Below are positions 1-7,858 of a stretch of DNA of 64,000 nucleotides, piece by piece; position 1 is the first letter of the stretch; each line of letters begins with the position of its first letter. The position numbers were made by a program, and so were the translations under genes. Location: NCBI RefSeq assembly GCF_026646375.1, contig NZ_JAIPPU010000007.1, positions 62,001-126,000 on the forward strand, given 5' to 3'. This DNA comes from Acetobacterium wieringae. GTDB lineage: Bacteria; Bacillota; Clostridia; Eubacteriales; Eubacteriaceae. The notes beneath the pieces are model-generated. The model saw nothing but the letters and a program-made list of their open reading frames with translations, had not been told where the DNA came from and did no database searches.

Positions 1-1
1 A

Positions 2-49
2 GCAGTTTTTCTAAGTATCGGCTATGTGTGGGTGGCTATGATGGTCTAG
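2..49 (+). CDS. C-terminal end of an unidentified membrane protein (partial)
   Basis: The window opens inside what may be an upstream gene. The frame starting at base 2 reads AVFLSIGYVWVAMMV and then stops with TAG. The 15 residues are strongly hydrophobic, as at the end of a transmembrane helix, and the stop lies about 75 bases before the next start codon. Too little is present to name it, and a chance open frame cannot be excluded. Confidence 0.35.
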   Translation, partial: AVFLSIGYVWVAMMV

Positions 50-125
50 AGAAGCATTAAAACAATGCAGCAAATTTATCAGTTGATTTATAAAAAAAAA
101 CAAATAAAAACAAAAGGAGAGAGTA

Positions 126-635
126 ATGAAAAAGAGTATCAGCCTGTTTTTGGCGATAATGATGGCAATGCTTCTGGTGGTGGGATGCAGTGGCGGCGGT
201 GAGAAATCTTCCGACACTACTCCGAAGTTTTCGGGAACGGCCCAGGTAAGGGTTTTTACCGCCGTTGGGCAGGAATGGATCATTGATCAGAAAATCATGA
301 CCACCGCCCCGTTGGTGGCGTTTGAAACGACTCAGGGAAAAAGCGGCGAAGAACCAACAACCAATGAACATTCGGGGATACTCCTCAAAGATATTCTCGC
401 AGCAGTCGGTGTCGATTTAAGCACGGTTAATCAGATCACTTGTACTTCCCAGGATGGTTTTTCAAAGGCCTACAGTAAAGCTGATCTGGAAGATCCTGAA
501 AAACTTTTTCTGACCTTTGCAATGGATGGTGAAAATTTGACCTATGAGAATCAGGATTGTTTTTTTATCGTGGCCAAGAATGAAAACTTTAAGCAAAACT
601 GGACAAAATTTCTGAAGGAAATCGAGATTTCCTGA
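126..635 (+). CDS. Lipoprotein with a single molybdopterin-oxidoreductase-like (SuoX-fold type) domain
   Basis: A 169-residue secreted lipoprotein. The first 20 residues are a hydrophobic signal ending in the lipobox VVGC, so Cys21 should be lipidated. After a Gly/Ser linker, residues ~40-169 form one compact domain with the pattern LLKDIL, then DGFSKAYS, then a C-terminal strand ending in LKEIEI. The same pattern recurs in the next two genes, so all three belong together. It resembles the small molybdopterin-binding oxidoreductase fold, but I see no cofactor cysteine, so it may be a structural or ligand-binding version. An AAAGGAG ribosome-binding site sits just before the ATG. The precise role is unknown. 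Confidence 0.7.
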   Translation: MKKSISLFLAIMMAMLLVVGCSGGGEKSSDTTPKFSGTAQVRVFTAVGQEWIIDQKIMTTAPLVAFETTQGKSGEEPTTNEHSGILLKDILAAVGVDLSTVNQITCTSQDGFSKAYSKADLEDPEKLFLTFAMDGENLTYENQDCFFIVAKNENFKQNWTKFLKEIEIS

Positions 636-672
636 TTGACAGATTTAAGCGACAAGAGAAAGCGAGGGAAAG

Positions 673-2022
673 ATGAAAAAAATTTATATAGGGGTTCTAA
701 CCGGCCTGATGATGGTGATGTTAGCCGGCTGTGCTGGTGGCGTCAGCTATGAAGCAGGCAGCTATGTAGGGTCGGCACAAGGAAAAAATGGTCCAATCAA
801 GGTGGAGGTGACCTTTTCGGAAAATAAAATAGAATCGGTACAAGTGGTTTCTCACAAGGATGATCTGGATTACGCAACCAAAGCGGTCGAAGGGATGCCG
901 GAAAGTATCATCGCAAAACAACGTCTGGACGTTGATGCGGTTTCTGGGGCGACCCTGACCAGCCGGGGCATTGTTGGTGCGGTGGCGCAATGCGTAACAG
1001 ATGCTGGAGCTGACCCCGAAAAGCTGGGCTTCACATCGGTGGCAAAGAAAACCGACAGTCAGGAAGTAGTGATTACCGGTCTGGCCGATGAAAAGATCAT
1101 CACCGGCGATGAAATCAAGGCCATGACGCCAGTGACATTCGATGCGATTTCGATCGATGCCAGTGGAACACAGACGCCAACCTCTGGAAAAGGGGTCAAG
1201 CTGGAAGATATTCTGGCGCAGTATGGGGAATCGCAAAAAAATTATGATGCCATTGTATTAAATGCCACTGATGGATACGCCATCGAAATCCCTCGGGATG
1301 TTTTGGCGATTCGGGATGTGATCATTGCCTATGAGGTTAACGGAGCGGCCTGTGATTTGCGGACTGTTGTGCCGGAGGAACGGGCGATGTATTGGGTGAA
1401 ATTCCTTAATAAAATCGAGATTAAGGGTGCTGTGACCCAGGTTGAAACTGAAAATCTGGCGATGCTGGAAACGGCAGTTTTGAGCTGCACACCAGAAACC
1501 TACAAGTATTATGATGCCATTGACCAGGCGGTTCCAACCAGTCAGCTATTGGAAAAAGTCGGTGCTGTAAAAACAGATACAGTGGATGTGGCTGGAATGG
1601 ATGGCTGGGCTAGAACCGAAAATTATGATCTATATAAAAACCAGTATATTAAAATTACCGGCGAAAATGCGCCAATGTTTATTGGTCCGGATCTTCCGGA
1701 AGGGATGCGGATGAAAGATATGCTCTATAATAAGCTGGGAAAAGATCTGATTTTGAGTGTTTCAAAAGCACAGGAAAAATATGGCACCACCACCCTGAAT
1801 GGAAAATCCGGGGTAGCCATCGACAAAATATTCCAGGAACTGAAAATCAGGGAAGTGGCCAAATACAAGCTGACGGGTGCCGAAGGGTATGAAACAGAAA
1901 TGACCTTGGAAGAACTTAAAAAGGGAATTCTAACGTTATCTGATGGTGGTGTTGATGGTGTTTTTGAAGGGTCAGATGCAGTTTCGGTGAAAGGTTTACT
2001 CTTCATTAAAGCGGTTGTGTAG
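673..2022 (+). CDS. FMN-binding-domain lipoprotein with repeated molybdopterin-like domains
   Basis: A 449-residue lipoprotein: signal peptide with lipobox LAGC (Cys20), then an FMN-binding domain (~28-115). It contains SGATLTS at residues 91-97; in this family the threonine of SGAT (Thr94 here) receives FMN covalently from an ApbE-type transferase. Residues ~130-245 repeat the small domain of the preceding lipoprotein (VKLEDIL, DGYAIEI, KFLNKIEI), and residues ~265-449 appear to hold two more divergent copies. The gene starts 37 bases after its neighbour and ends 8 bases before the next, so the three are probably one operon. A role in extracellular flavin-based electron transfer is inference. 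No apbE is in the window. Confidence 0.75.
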   Translation: MKKIYIGVLTGLMMVMLAGCAGGVSYEAGSYVGSAQGKNGPIKVEVTFSENKIESVQVVSHKDDLDYATKAVEGMPESIIAKQRLDVDAVSGATLTSRGIVGAVAQCVTDAGADPEKLGFTSVAKKTDSQEVVITGLADEKIITGDEIKAMTPVTFDAISIDASGTQTPTSGKGVKLEDILAQYGESQKNYDAIVLNATDGYAIEIPRDVLAIRDVIIAYEVNGAACDLRTVVPEERAMYWVKFLNKIEIKGAVTQVETENLAMLETAVLSCTPETYKYYDAIDQAVPTSQLLEKVGAVKTDTVDVAGMDGWARTENYDLYKNQYIKITGENAPMFIGPDLPEGMRMKDMLYNKLGKDLILSVSKAQEKYGTTTLNGKSGVAIDKIFQELKIREVAKYKLTGAEGYETEMTLEELKKGILTLSDGGVDGVFEGSDAVSVKGLLFIKAVV

Positions 2023-2030
2023 GTGAAAAG

Positions 2031-3485
2031 ATGACCGGCTATATAAAAAAAATCCGGATAATGCTCCCCTTGATTCTGCTCATTTTCATTCTTTCCGGAT
2101 GTGATTATCAGGGCTTAGGCGGTGAGTATCCCGAAAGCTTTACAATCAGCGGTGATGTCGAGACACCATTGACCATCAATACCATGATGGGTTATCCCAT
2201 CAAGCGAGTTACTAAAGATGAAAAAAATTATACTACAATTGCCTTGGAAAAGGTGATTGCCTCGGCCCAACCCCGGTCAACCAGTTATGATCTACTGTTA
2301 ATTGGGGCAGATGGATTGTCTTCCAAAATAAACGGAAATGATCTCAGTGATTGTCATCTGAGTTATTCAAATCGCTATGATTGGGAATTGATTAATACCC
2401 TTCATCCTATCTCCAGCCAGATCAAAAATCTGAGAACTATCATCGTGATTTCGACCGACCTGGATGAAGATAAGAAGGCCATTGGAATTGATGACAAAAA
2501 GGGATACCGGAGCACTACGGCCGGCAATTTGTACCTGAATGGCTTCACTGAAAAGCGAATTTTTGAAGGACGGTCTGAAATTAATGAAAAAACGGTCACC
2601 GTCTATACCACCCACAAGCAGGTTTTGCCAGAAGATCTGCTCGAATTTCAAACAGAAATCGCAGTGTTTGGACGAGATGGCAGCGTCAAATTTGATAAGG
2701 TGAGTGATAAAAGTTTTTTTGAAATCAGTGAGACCGGGATCAACTACACAACCTCGGATCTGACAACCATCACAGATGTTGCTGGAGTTCTCAGTGATCC
2801 ACCTCGGTTTTCAATTACCGATGTGGCCCCGGATGCCATCCATCAACTGGAAAAAGGAAGTGATGTGATGGTCATTGAGTTGGATGGTTTGGGTTGGACA
2901 ATGCTGAAAATGGCAGGTGAACAGGGGAAAGCTCCTTATTTGTCCAGTTTGCCTACACAGCCAGCTTTATCTGTTTACCCTCCGATTTCTCCGGCGGGAC
3001 TGGCAGCCATGATCACCGGAACACTTCCCTGCAGCAATGGGATTAACAACCGGGAAGTTATGGATTTTAACGGTACGGATATTTTTGAAAAAGCCCAGGC
3101 ACTCAATAAAACGGCAGCTTACATCGAAGGTGATGCCAAAATGCTCAATACCTCGATCGAACCGGTTCTTTCAATCAATCAGGGTGACCAGGACAGCAAT
3201 GTTTTTGAGAACACAAAAAAATCAATCAGCGCAAAAAAACAACTGATCTTTACCCATTTTCATAGCATTGATGATGATGCTACCACCTATGGTCCGTATT
3301 CCCCGAAGGCAATGGAACAGATTGGTCAGGTGGATAAAATGGTACAACAACTTGTAAGTGGATTTAATGGAACGGTCATCATTACAGCCGACCACGGACT
3401 CCATCCTGCCGGATCAAGTGGGAATCATGGAAAGATTTGCTATGAAGATATGATGGTTCCATACATAATTACTAAGAATAGTTGA
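2031..3485 (+). CDS. Lipoprotein with alkaline-phosphatase-superfamily phosphodiesterase domain
   Basis: A 484-residue lipoprotein with lipobox LSGC (Cys24). Residues ~40-155 repeat the small domain shared with the two upstream lipoproteins. Residues ~280-484 are a type I phosphodiesterase/nucleotide pyrophosphatase-like domain of the alkaline phosphatase superfamily: VIELDGLGW supplies the first metal aspartate, PPISPAGLAAMITGT is the nucleophile region, and ITADHGLHP followed by GNHG supplies the metal Asp/His residues. It is probably an extracellular metal-dependent hydrolase of unknown substrate. The nucleophile segment has Ser rather than the usual Thr context, so catalytic competence is not assured. 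A strong hairpin terminator follows about 170 bases downstream. Confidence 0.75.
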   Translation: MTGYIKKIRIMLPLILLIFILSGCDYQGLGGEYPESFTISGDVETPLTINTMMGYPIKRVTKDEKNYTTIALEKVIASAQPRSTSYDLLLIGADGLSSKINGNDLSDCHLSYSNRYDWELINTLHPISSQIKNLRTIIVISTDLDEDKKAIGIDDKKGYRSTTAGNLYLNGFTEKRIFEGRSEINEKTVTVYTTHKQVLPEDLLEFQTEIAVFGRDGSVKFDKVSDKSFFEISETGINYTTSDLTTITDVAGVLSDPPRFSITDVAPDAIHQLEKGSDVMVIELDGLGWTMLKMAGEQGKAPYLSSLPTQPALSVYPPISPAGLAAMITGTLPCSNGINNREVMDFNGTDIFEKAQALNKTAAYIEGDAKMLNTSIEPVLSINQGDQDSNVFENTKKSISAKKQLIFTHFHSIDDDATTYGPYSPKAMEQIGQVDKMVQQLVSGFNGTVIITADHGLHPAGSSGNHGKICYEDMMVPYIITKNS

Positions 3486-3594
3486 ATGTAAAAGTATTAA
3501 AAATAAGCACTTCATCCGAATGGATTAAGAATTGAAACGCATTGTTCGAAAAAAGTCTGTCGAAAAGTTCAAAAAATGATCAAACAGTCAAAAA

Positions 3595-3624
3595 TTGAAC
3601 ACTTTAAAATTATTGAGTGTTCAA
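3595..3624. promoter_or_regulatory. 30-bp inverted repeat, candidate upstream activator site
   Basis: TTGAACACT (3595-3603) and AGTGTTCAA (3616-3624) are exact reverse complements separated by 12 bases. The repeat sits about 60 bases upstream of the sigma-54 -24 element. That suits binding by the sigma-54 activator encoded at 17067-19061. The link between the two is inference. Confidence 0.55.
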
Positions 3625-3652
3625 ATTAAAAGCGCTTTGATAATTCGATCTT

Positions 3653-3681
3653 AAAAAAAGCCTACTTTAAGGGCTTTTTTT
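3653..3681 (+). terminator. Intrinsic terminator of the lipoprotein operon
   Basis: AAAAAAAGCC (3653-3662) pairs with GGCTTTTTTT (3672-3681), giving a hairpin whose 3' arm is the U tract. It ends right where the sigma-54 promoter begins, so it insulates the two operons. Confidence 0.75.
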
Positions 3682-3683
3682 AT

Positions 3684-3700
3684 TTGGCACGTTTATTGCT
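3684..3700 (+). promoter_or_regulatory. Sigma-54 (-24/-12) promoter of the aldehyde oxidoreductase cluster
   Basis: TTGGCACGTTTATTGCT matches the sigma-54 consensus TTGGCACG-N4-TTGCT exactly, with GG (3686-3687) and GC (3698-3699) separated by the required ten bases. It lies 65 bases before the MoeA-like start codon. A sigma-54-dependent activator is encoded downstream in the same cluster. I found no second match of this quality in the window. Confidence 0.9.
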
Positions 3701-3764
3701 TTATAATAACCATCATAAGTAACACAGTGAAAATGATACAGATCAAGCTAATGGAGGAAACAAT

Positions 3765-4787
3765 ATGAAGGTAGTACCTGTTCGTGAATCAGTGGGTATG
3801 TTCCTGGCACATGATATGACCCAGATTATCCCTGGCGAGTTTAAAGGAGCAGCATTTAAGAAGGGGCATATTGTACAGGAAGAGGACATTCCCCGATTGT
3901 TGAACATGGGAAAAGAACACATTGCTATTATCGAATTCAATGATGGCACTATCCACGAAGATGATGCGGCATTGCGATTAGGGAAAGCGGCAGCTGGAAT
4001 TGGCGTTGAATTTGTCGGTGCATCCGAAGGAAAAGTGACGATGACTGCTACGCAATCGGGACTACTAAAAATTAATGTGGAAACATTACAGGAGATCAAC
4101 GAATTGGGTGAAATGATGATGGCCACTCTGCATACCGATACCATGGTAACCAAAGGAACTCTGGTCGGATCGACTCGAATCATCCCGCTTTCCATCGAAA
4201 ATGAGAAGTTGGTCAAGATGGAAGAATTGTGTGCAAAAAGCAGGCCGATTGTCGAAGTATTGCCACTTAAAAAATTCAAAGTTGGGGTTGTTACCACTGG
4301 CAATGAGATTTTTTATGGTCGGATCGAAGACAAGTTTGGTGATGTGATCAGAGAAAAATTTGCCGAACTTGATTCTGAGGTATTTAAGCAGGTTTTTTCC
4401 CGGGATGACTCGGACATGATTGCCCAAAGTATTCTCGGATTAATTGCCGAAGGAGCCGATATTGTTACGGTAACCGGCGGCATGTCGGTGGATCCTGATG
4501 ACGTTACCCCGGATGGGATCAGAAAAACCGGAGCCGAATTTGTCTCCTATGGAGCCCCGACCTTACCGGGTGCGATGTTCTTGCTTTCATATCTGGGCGA
4601 CATTCCAGTCCTGGGATTACCCGGATGTATTATGTACAGCCACCGAACGGTTTTTGATTTGGTGGTACCAAAGTTGATGGTAGGCGAAAGATTAACCCCC
4701 AAAGACATATCAAAATTAGGGCATGGCGGATTATGCTCCACATGTACGGACTGTCATTATCCCAATTGCGGATTTGGTAAGGGCTGA
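3765..4787 (+). CDS. MoeA/MogA-like molybdopterin-binding protein with a Cys-rich tail
   Basis: A 340-residue protein of the molybdopterin-binding family used in molybdenum cofactor maturation. The central part (~165-310) carries the MoCF signature: VGVVTTGNEIFYG, then VTVTGGMSVDPDDVTPDGI, then PTLPGAMFLL and VLGLPGCIMY. It is shorter than classical MoeA (about 400 residues). The last 20 residues hold four cysteines (CSTCTDC and PNCGFGKG), a possible metal or Fe-S site not found in standard MoeA. It is the first gene after the sigma-54 promoter and directly precedes the molybdoenzyme, so a dedicated cofactor-insertion role for that enzyme is likely. It starts at ATG 3765 with a GGAGG site. 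Confidence 0.85.
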   Translation: MKVVPVRESVGMFLAHDMTQIIPGEFKGAAFKKGHIVQEEDIPRLLNMGKEHIAIIEFNDGTIHEDDAALRLGKAAAGIGVEFVGASEGKVTMTATQSGLLKINVETLQEINELGEMMMATLHTDTMVTKGTLVGSTRIIPLSIENEKLVKMEELCAKSRPIVEVLPLKKFKVGVVTTGNEIFYGRIEDKFGDVIREKFAELDSEVFKQVFSRDDSDMIAQSILGLIAEGADIVTVTGGMSVDPDDVTPDGIRKTGAEFVSYGAPTLPGAMFLLSYLGDIPVLGLPGCIMYSHRTVFDLVVPKLMVGERLTPKDISKLGHGGLCSTCTDCHYPNCGFGKG

Positions 4788-4839
4788 TTTTTAGCATCCA
4801 TATATAGGTTCAGTTTTTTAAATTTAAGGAGGATTTCAC

Positions 4840-7566
4840 GTGGAAAAAAAGACATTGTTCATTAACGGGATTCAAAGGACGGTTATTGTTGATCCGGAAA
4901 CAACCCTGGCCAATTTAATCAGAAAACAGCAGGGCTTAACTGGAACCAAGGTAGGCTGCGGTAAAGCAGAGTGTGGCGCCTGTTCTGTTATTTTAAATGG
5001 CAAGGTGGTGCGATCCTGTGTAACCAAAATGAAACGGGTTGACGATGAGTCGGAAATCATCACCATTGAAGGCGTTGGCACTCATGATAACCTGCATCCG
5101 TTGCAATTGGCATGGATGGTCAATGGGGCTGCCCAATGTGGTTTCTGCTCTCCAGGTTTTATCGTGTCAGCCAAAGCATTGTTGGAAGAAAACGCCAGCC
5201 CTACGCGAGAAGAAGTCAGAGCCTGGTTCCAGAAACATCGAAATGTTTGTCGTTGTACTGGCTATATCCCCATCATTAATGCGGTAATGGATGCCGCTAA
5301 ATTGATGCGTGGTGAAATTACCAAAGAAGATTTATGGTTCCAATTAAAAGAAGGCGCTTCCATTATGGGGTCAACCATGGCGCGTCCATCAGCACTGGCA
5401 AAAGTGACCGGTACCTGGGACTTTGGCGCTGATCTAGGCTTGAAACTACCTGAAAATACCCTGCACATTAAGCTGGTTCAAGCTCAAGTTTCTCATGCTA
5501 ATCTGATTTCGGTTGATACATCTGAAGCCGAAAAAATGGAAGGTGTCTTTAAAGTTATTACCGCTAAAGATGTGCCTGGTACCAACCGAATCAACGGTCT
5601 GGCCTTCCCGCAGAATTTAGGAGACGGTCTGGAACGACCAATCTTAAATGACAAAAAAATCTTCCAGTATGGCGATGCCATTGCCATGGTATTGGCAGAT
5701 ACCCCCGAGCAGGCCGAAGCAGCAGCAGCAAAAGTAGTGGTCGAAATTGAAGAATTGCTGCCCTATATGAGTGCGCCGGCAGCTATGGCGGATGATGCTA
5801 TCGAAATTCACCCGGGTACTCCAAACATCTACTTTACTACCAATATTGTCAAGGGGGATGAAACAGCACCACTCATGGAAAAACTGCCAAATGTCATTGA
5901 AGATGACTTCTATGTTGGCCGTCAACCCCATTTACCACTCGAGCCAGACGTCGGATTTGCCTACTTTGATGAAGAAGATAACCTGATGGTTCATTCCAAG
6001 AGTATCGCTCTCCACTTCCACCAGTTAATGACCGCTGAAGCCATTGGCGTTGATCCAACAAAATACTTCATCGTTCAGAACCCAACTGGGGGAACATTTG
6101 GTTATAAATTCAGCCCCACCATTGAAGGTTTATTGGGGGTTGCGGCAATGGTTACCAAACGACCGGTATACCTGGAATTCAACATGTACCAACAGATCAC
6201 CTACACCGGGAAACGTTCACCTTTCTTTATGAATGTAAAAATGGGAGCCGACGAAAATGGTATCTTAAAAGCAATGGAAACCGACTGGTCTTGTGATCAT
6301 GGTCCATACTGTGAATTCGGCGATCTGGTAACCACCCGTGGTTCTCAGTTTATCGGCGCTGGTTACAATATCCCCAACATCCGCGGTGAAGGCCGAACCG
6401 TTGCCACTAACCATGCCTGGGGTTCCGCGTTCAGAGGCTACGGCTCACCACAGAGTTTATTTGCTTCGGAAACTCTGATTGATATGCTGGCATATCAAAT
6501 GGGTGAAGATCCACTGGAACTCCGTTATAAAAATGTCTACCGAGAAGGCGACACCACCCCACAAGGATGCCCACCAGATGTTATTGCTTTACCACAGGCA
6601 ATTGACACCATCCGACCAATTTATCAGGCTGCCAAAGCCAAGGCAGAAGCCTTAAATGCTGAAGGCGGAGCAGTCAAACATGGGGTAGGTATCTCACTAA
6701 ATATCTACGGTTGTGGTCTTGATGGTCCTGATTCATCCGAAATGTGGATTGAATTAACCAAAGATGGCGTGATTGTAGGGGATTCATGGGAAGACCATGG
6801 TCAGGGTGCTGACATGGGAACATTAACCTTTGCCCATGAAACACTGCGACCTTTAGGTATTAAACCCGAACAAATCAAACTGGTGATGAATAACATGAAA
6901 CTGACACCAAACAGTGGACCAGCTGGCGGTAGCCGTTCCAACGTTATGACTGGAAACGCCATTAAAGTCGGTTGTGAAAATCTGCTGGCAGCAATGAAAA
7001 AAGCCGATGGCACTTATAGAACCTATGATGAAATGGTTGCCGAAGGCCTGCCATTGCGCTATGAAGGCGTTTGGACAGCCCCTTGTACGGCGCCATCAGT
7101 GGAAACCAGCCAGGGAAATCCATTCCCAGTTTATATGTATGGTGTTCTCTTATCTGAAGTATCGGTTGATACCACCACTGGAAAAACCCATGTCGACAAA
7201 TTGACTCTGGTATCTGACTGCGGAACCATTACTAATAAAACCGTTCTTGAAGGACAGTTATGGGGCGGTTTAACTCAGGGGATTGGTCTGGCCTTAAGCG
7301 AAGACTTCGAAGATCTGAAAAAACACACCACTTTAACTGGATGTGGAATTCCACAAGTGAAGGATGTTCCCGATGAAATCGTCTTGATTCATCAGGAAAC
7401 ACCACGGCCATTAGGACCATATGGAGCAGCTGGATCAGGCGAAATGCCATTATCGGCACCCCATGCTTCAATTGCAAATGCGATCTTCAATGCCTGCGGC
7501 GTACGAATCAAACATCTACCAGCGTATCCAGAAAAAGTTCTTGAAGGTTTAGAAGCCTTAAAATAA
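4840..7566 (+). CDS. mop: Mop-type molybdenum/2Fe-2S aldehyde oxidoreductase
   Basis: A 908-residue single-chain member of the xanthine oxidase family, nearly the same length as Desulfovibrio gigas Mop (907) and matching it along the whole length from memory. The N-terminal 2Fe-2S ferredoxin domain has Cys40, Cys45, Cys48 and Cys60. The second helical 2Fe-2S domain has CGFCSPGF and CRCTGY. The molybdopterin part includes GGTFGYKF, AFRGYGSPQS, EDHGQGADMG and the catalytic GSGEMP glutamate at about residue 868. There is no FAD domain, so electrons should leave to a ferredoxin or a partner protein. Expected reaction: aldehyde plus water to carboxylate. It starts at GTG 4840 behind AAGGAGG and is followed by a 15-bp-stem hairpin. 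Confidence 0.95.
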   Translation: MEKKTLFINGIQRTVIVDPETTLANLIRKQQGLTGTKVGCGKAECGACSVILNGKVVRSCVTKMKRVDDESEIITIEGVGTHDNLHPLQLAWMVNGAAQCGFCSPGFIVSAKALLEENASPTREEVRAWFQKHRNVCRCTGYIPIINAVMDAAKLMRGEITKEDLWFQLKEGASIMGSTMARPSALAKVTGTWDFGADLGLKLPENTLHIKLVQAQVSHANLISVDTSEAEKMEGVFKVITAKDVPGTNRINGLAFPQNLGDGLERPILNDKKIFQYGDAIAMVLADTPEQAEAAAAKVVVEIEELLPYMSAPAAMADDAIEIHPGTPNIYFTTNIVKGDETAPLMEKLPNVIEDDFYVGRQPHLPLEPDVGFAYFDEEDNLMVHSKSIALHFHQLMTAEAIGVDPTKYFIVQNPTGGTFGYKFSPTIEGLLGVAAMVTKRPVYLEFNMYQQITYTGKRSPFFMNVKMGADENGILKAMETDWSCDHGPYCEFGDLVTTRGSQFIGAGYNIPNIRGEGRTVATNHAWGSAFRGYGSPQSLFASETLIDMLAYQMGEDPLELRYKNVYREGDTTPQGCPPDVIALPQAIDTIRPIYQAAKAKAEALNAEGGAVKHGVGISLNIYGCGLDGPDSSEMWIELTKDGVIVGDSWEDHGQGADMGTLTFAHETLRPLGIKPEQIKLVMNNMKLTPNSGPAGGSRSNVMTGNAIKVGCENLLAAMKKADGTYRTYDEMVAEGLPLRYEGVWTAPCTAPSVETSQGNPFPVYMYGVLLSEVSVDTTTGKTHVDKLTLVSDCGTITNKTVLEGQLWGGLTQGIGLALSEDFEDLKKHTTLTGCGIPQVKDVPDEIVLIHQETPRPLGPYGAAGSGEMPLSAPHASIANAIFNACGVRIKHLPAYPEKVLEGLEALK

Positions 7567-7588
7567 GCAAATCAAGTCTGATTACCCA

Positions 7589-7620
7589 AGGAATTGAAAG
7601 CTTCTAAGCTTTCAATTCCT
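7589..7620 (+). terminator. Strong hairpin after mop (terminator or processing site)
   Basis: AGGAATTGAAAGCTT (7589-7603) pairs perfectly with AAGCTTTCAATTCCT (7606-7620) around a two-base loop. The U-rich tract after it is weak (ATTTTAAATT), so readthrough into the following genes is plausible. It could also stabilise the mop message. Confidence 0.6.
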
Positions 7621-7658
7621 ATTTTAAATTGACAGGTAGTGATAAGGGGTAACAAACT

Positions 7659-7788
7659 CTGGTGTTTGTTTCTATGATATAATTGTTTAAGACTATTGGC
7701 AGAGCAATAACGAATGGACAGTACGTTTTGGGTCATATTTCAAATTATTGTAAAAAGAGAGTAATTATTTTATAGAAACAAACATCAG
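7659..7788. repeat. 130-bp element bounded by 17-bp inverted repeats
   Basis: CTGGTGTTTGTTTCTAT (7659-7675) and ATAGAAACAAACATCAG (7772-7788) are inverted repeats agreeing at 16 of 17 positions. The 96 bases between them have no convincing coding frame. The element fills most of the gap between mop and the next gene. It could be a small mobile remnant (MITE-like) or a protein-binding pair; a clean target-site duplication is not visible. Confidence 0.5.
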
Positions 7789-7858
7789 AACAAATACTGG
7801 TTGTGGTGTAGTTGTTTGGTTATTGTTTGTATTAATGATGAGAGTTAGGAGAGTAACG

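Noticed and set aside
721-1236. Long open frames antisense to real genes (for example within the FMN-binding lipoprotein and copA genes)
   Set aside because: They lack ribosome-binding sites and family motifs, and they mirror coding sequence with strong evidence on the other strand.
4797-4811. CATATATAGG resembling half of the sulfur operator before mop
   Set aside because: The second half is missing and it lies inside an operon whose promoter is sigma-54 dependent.
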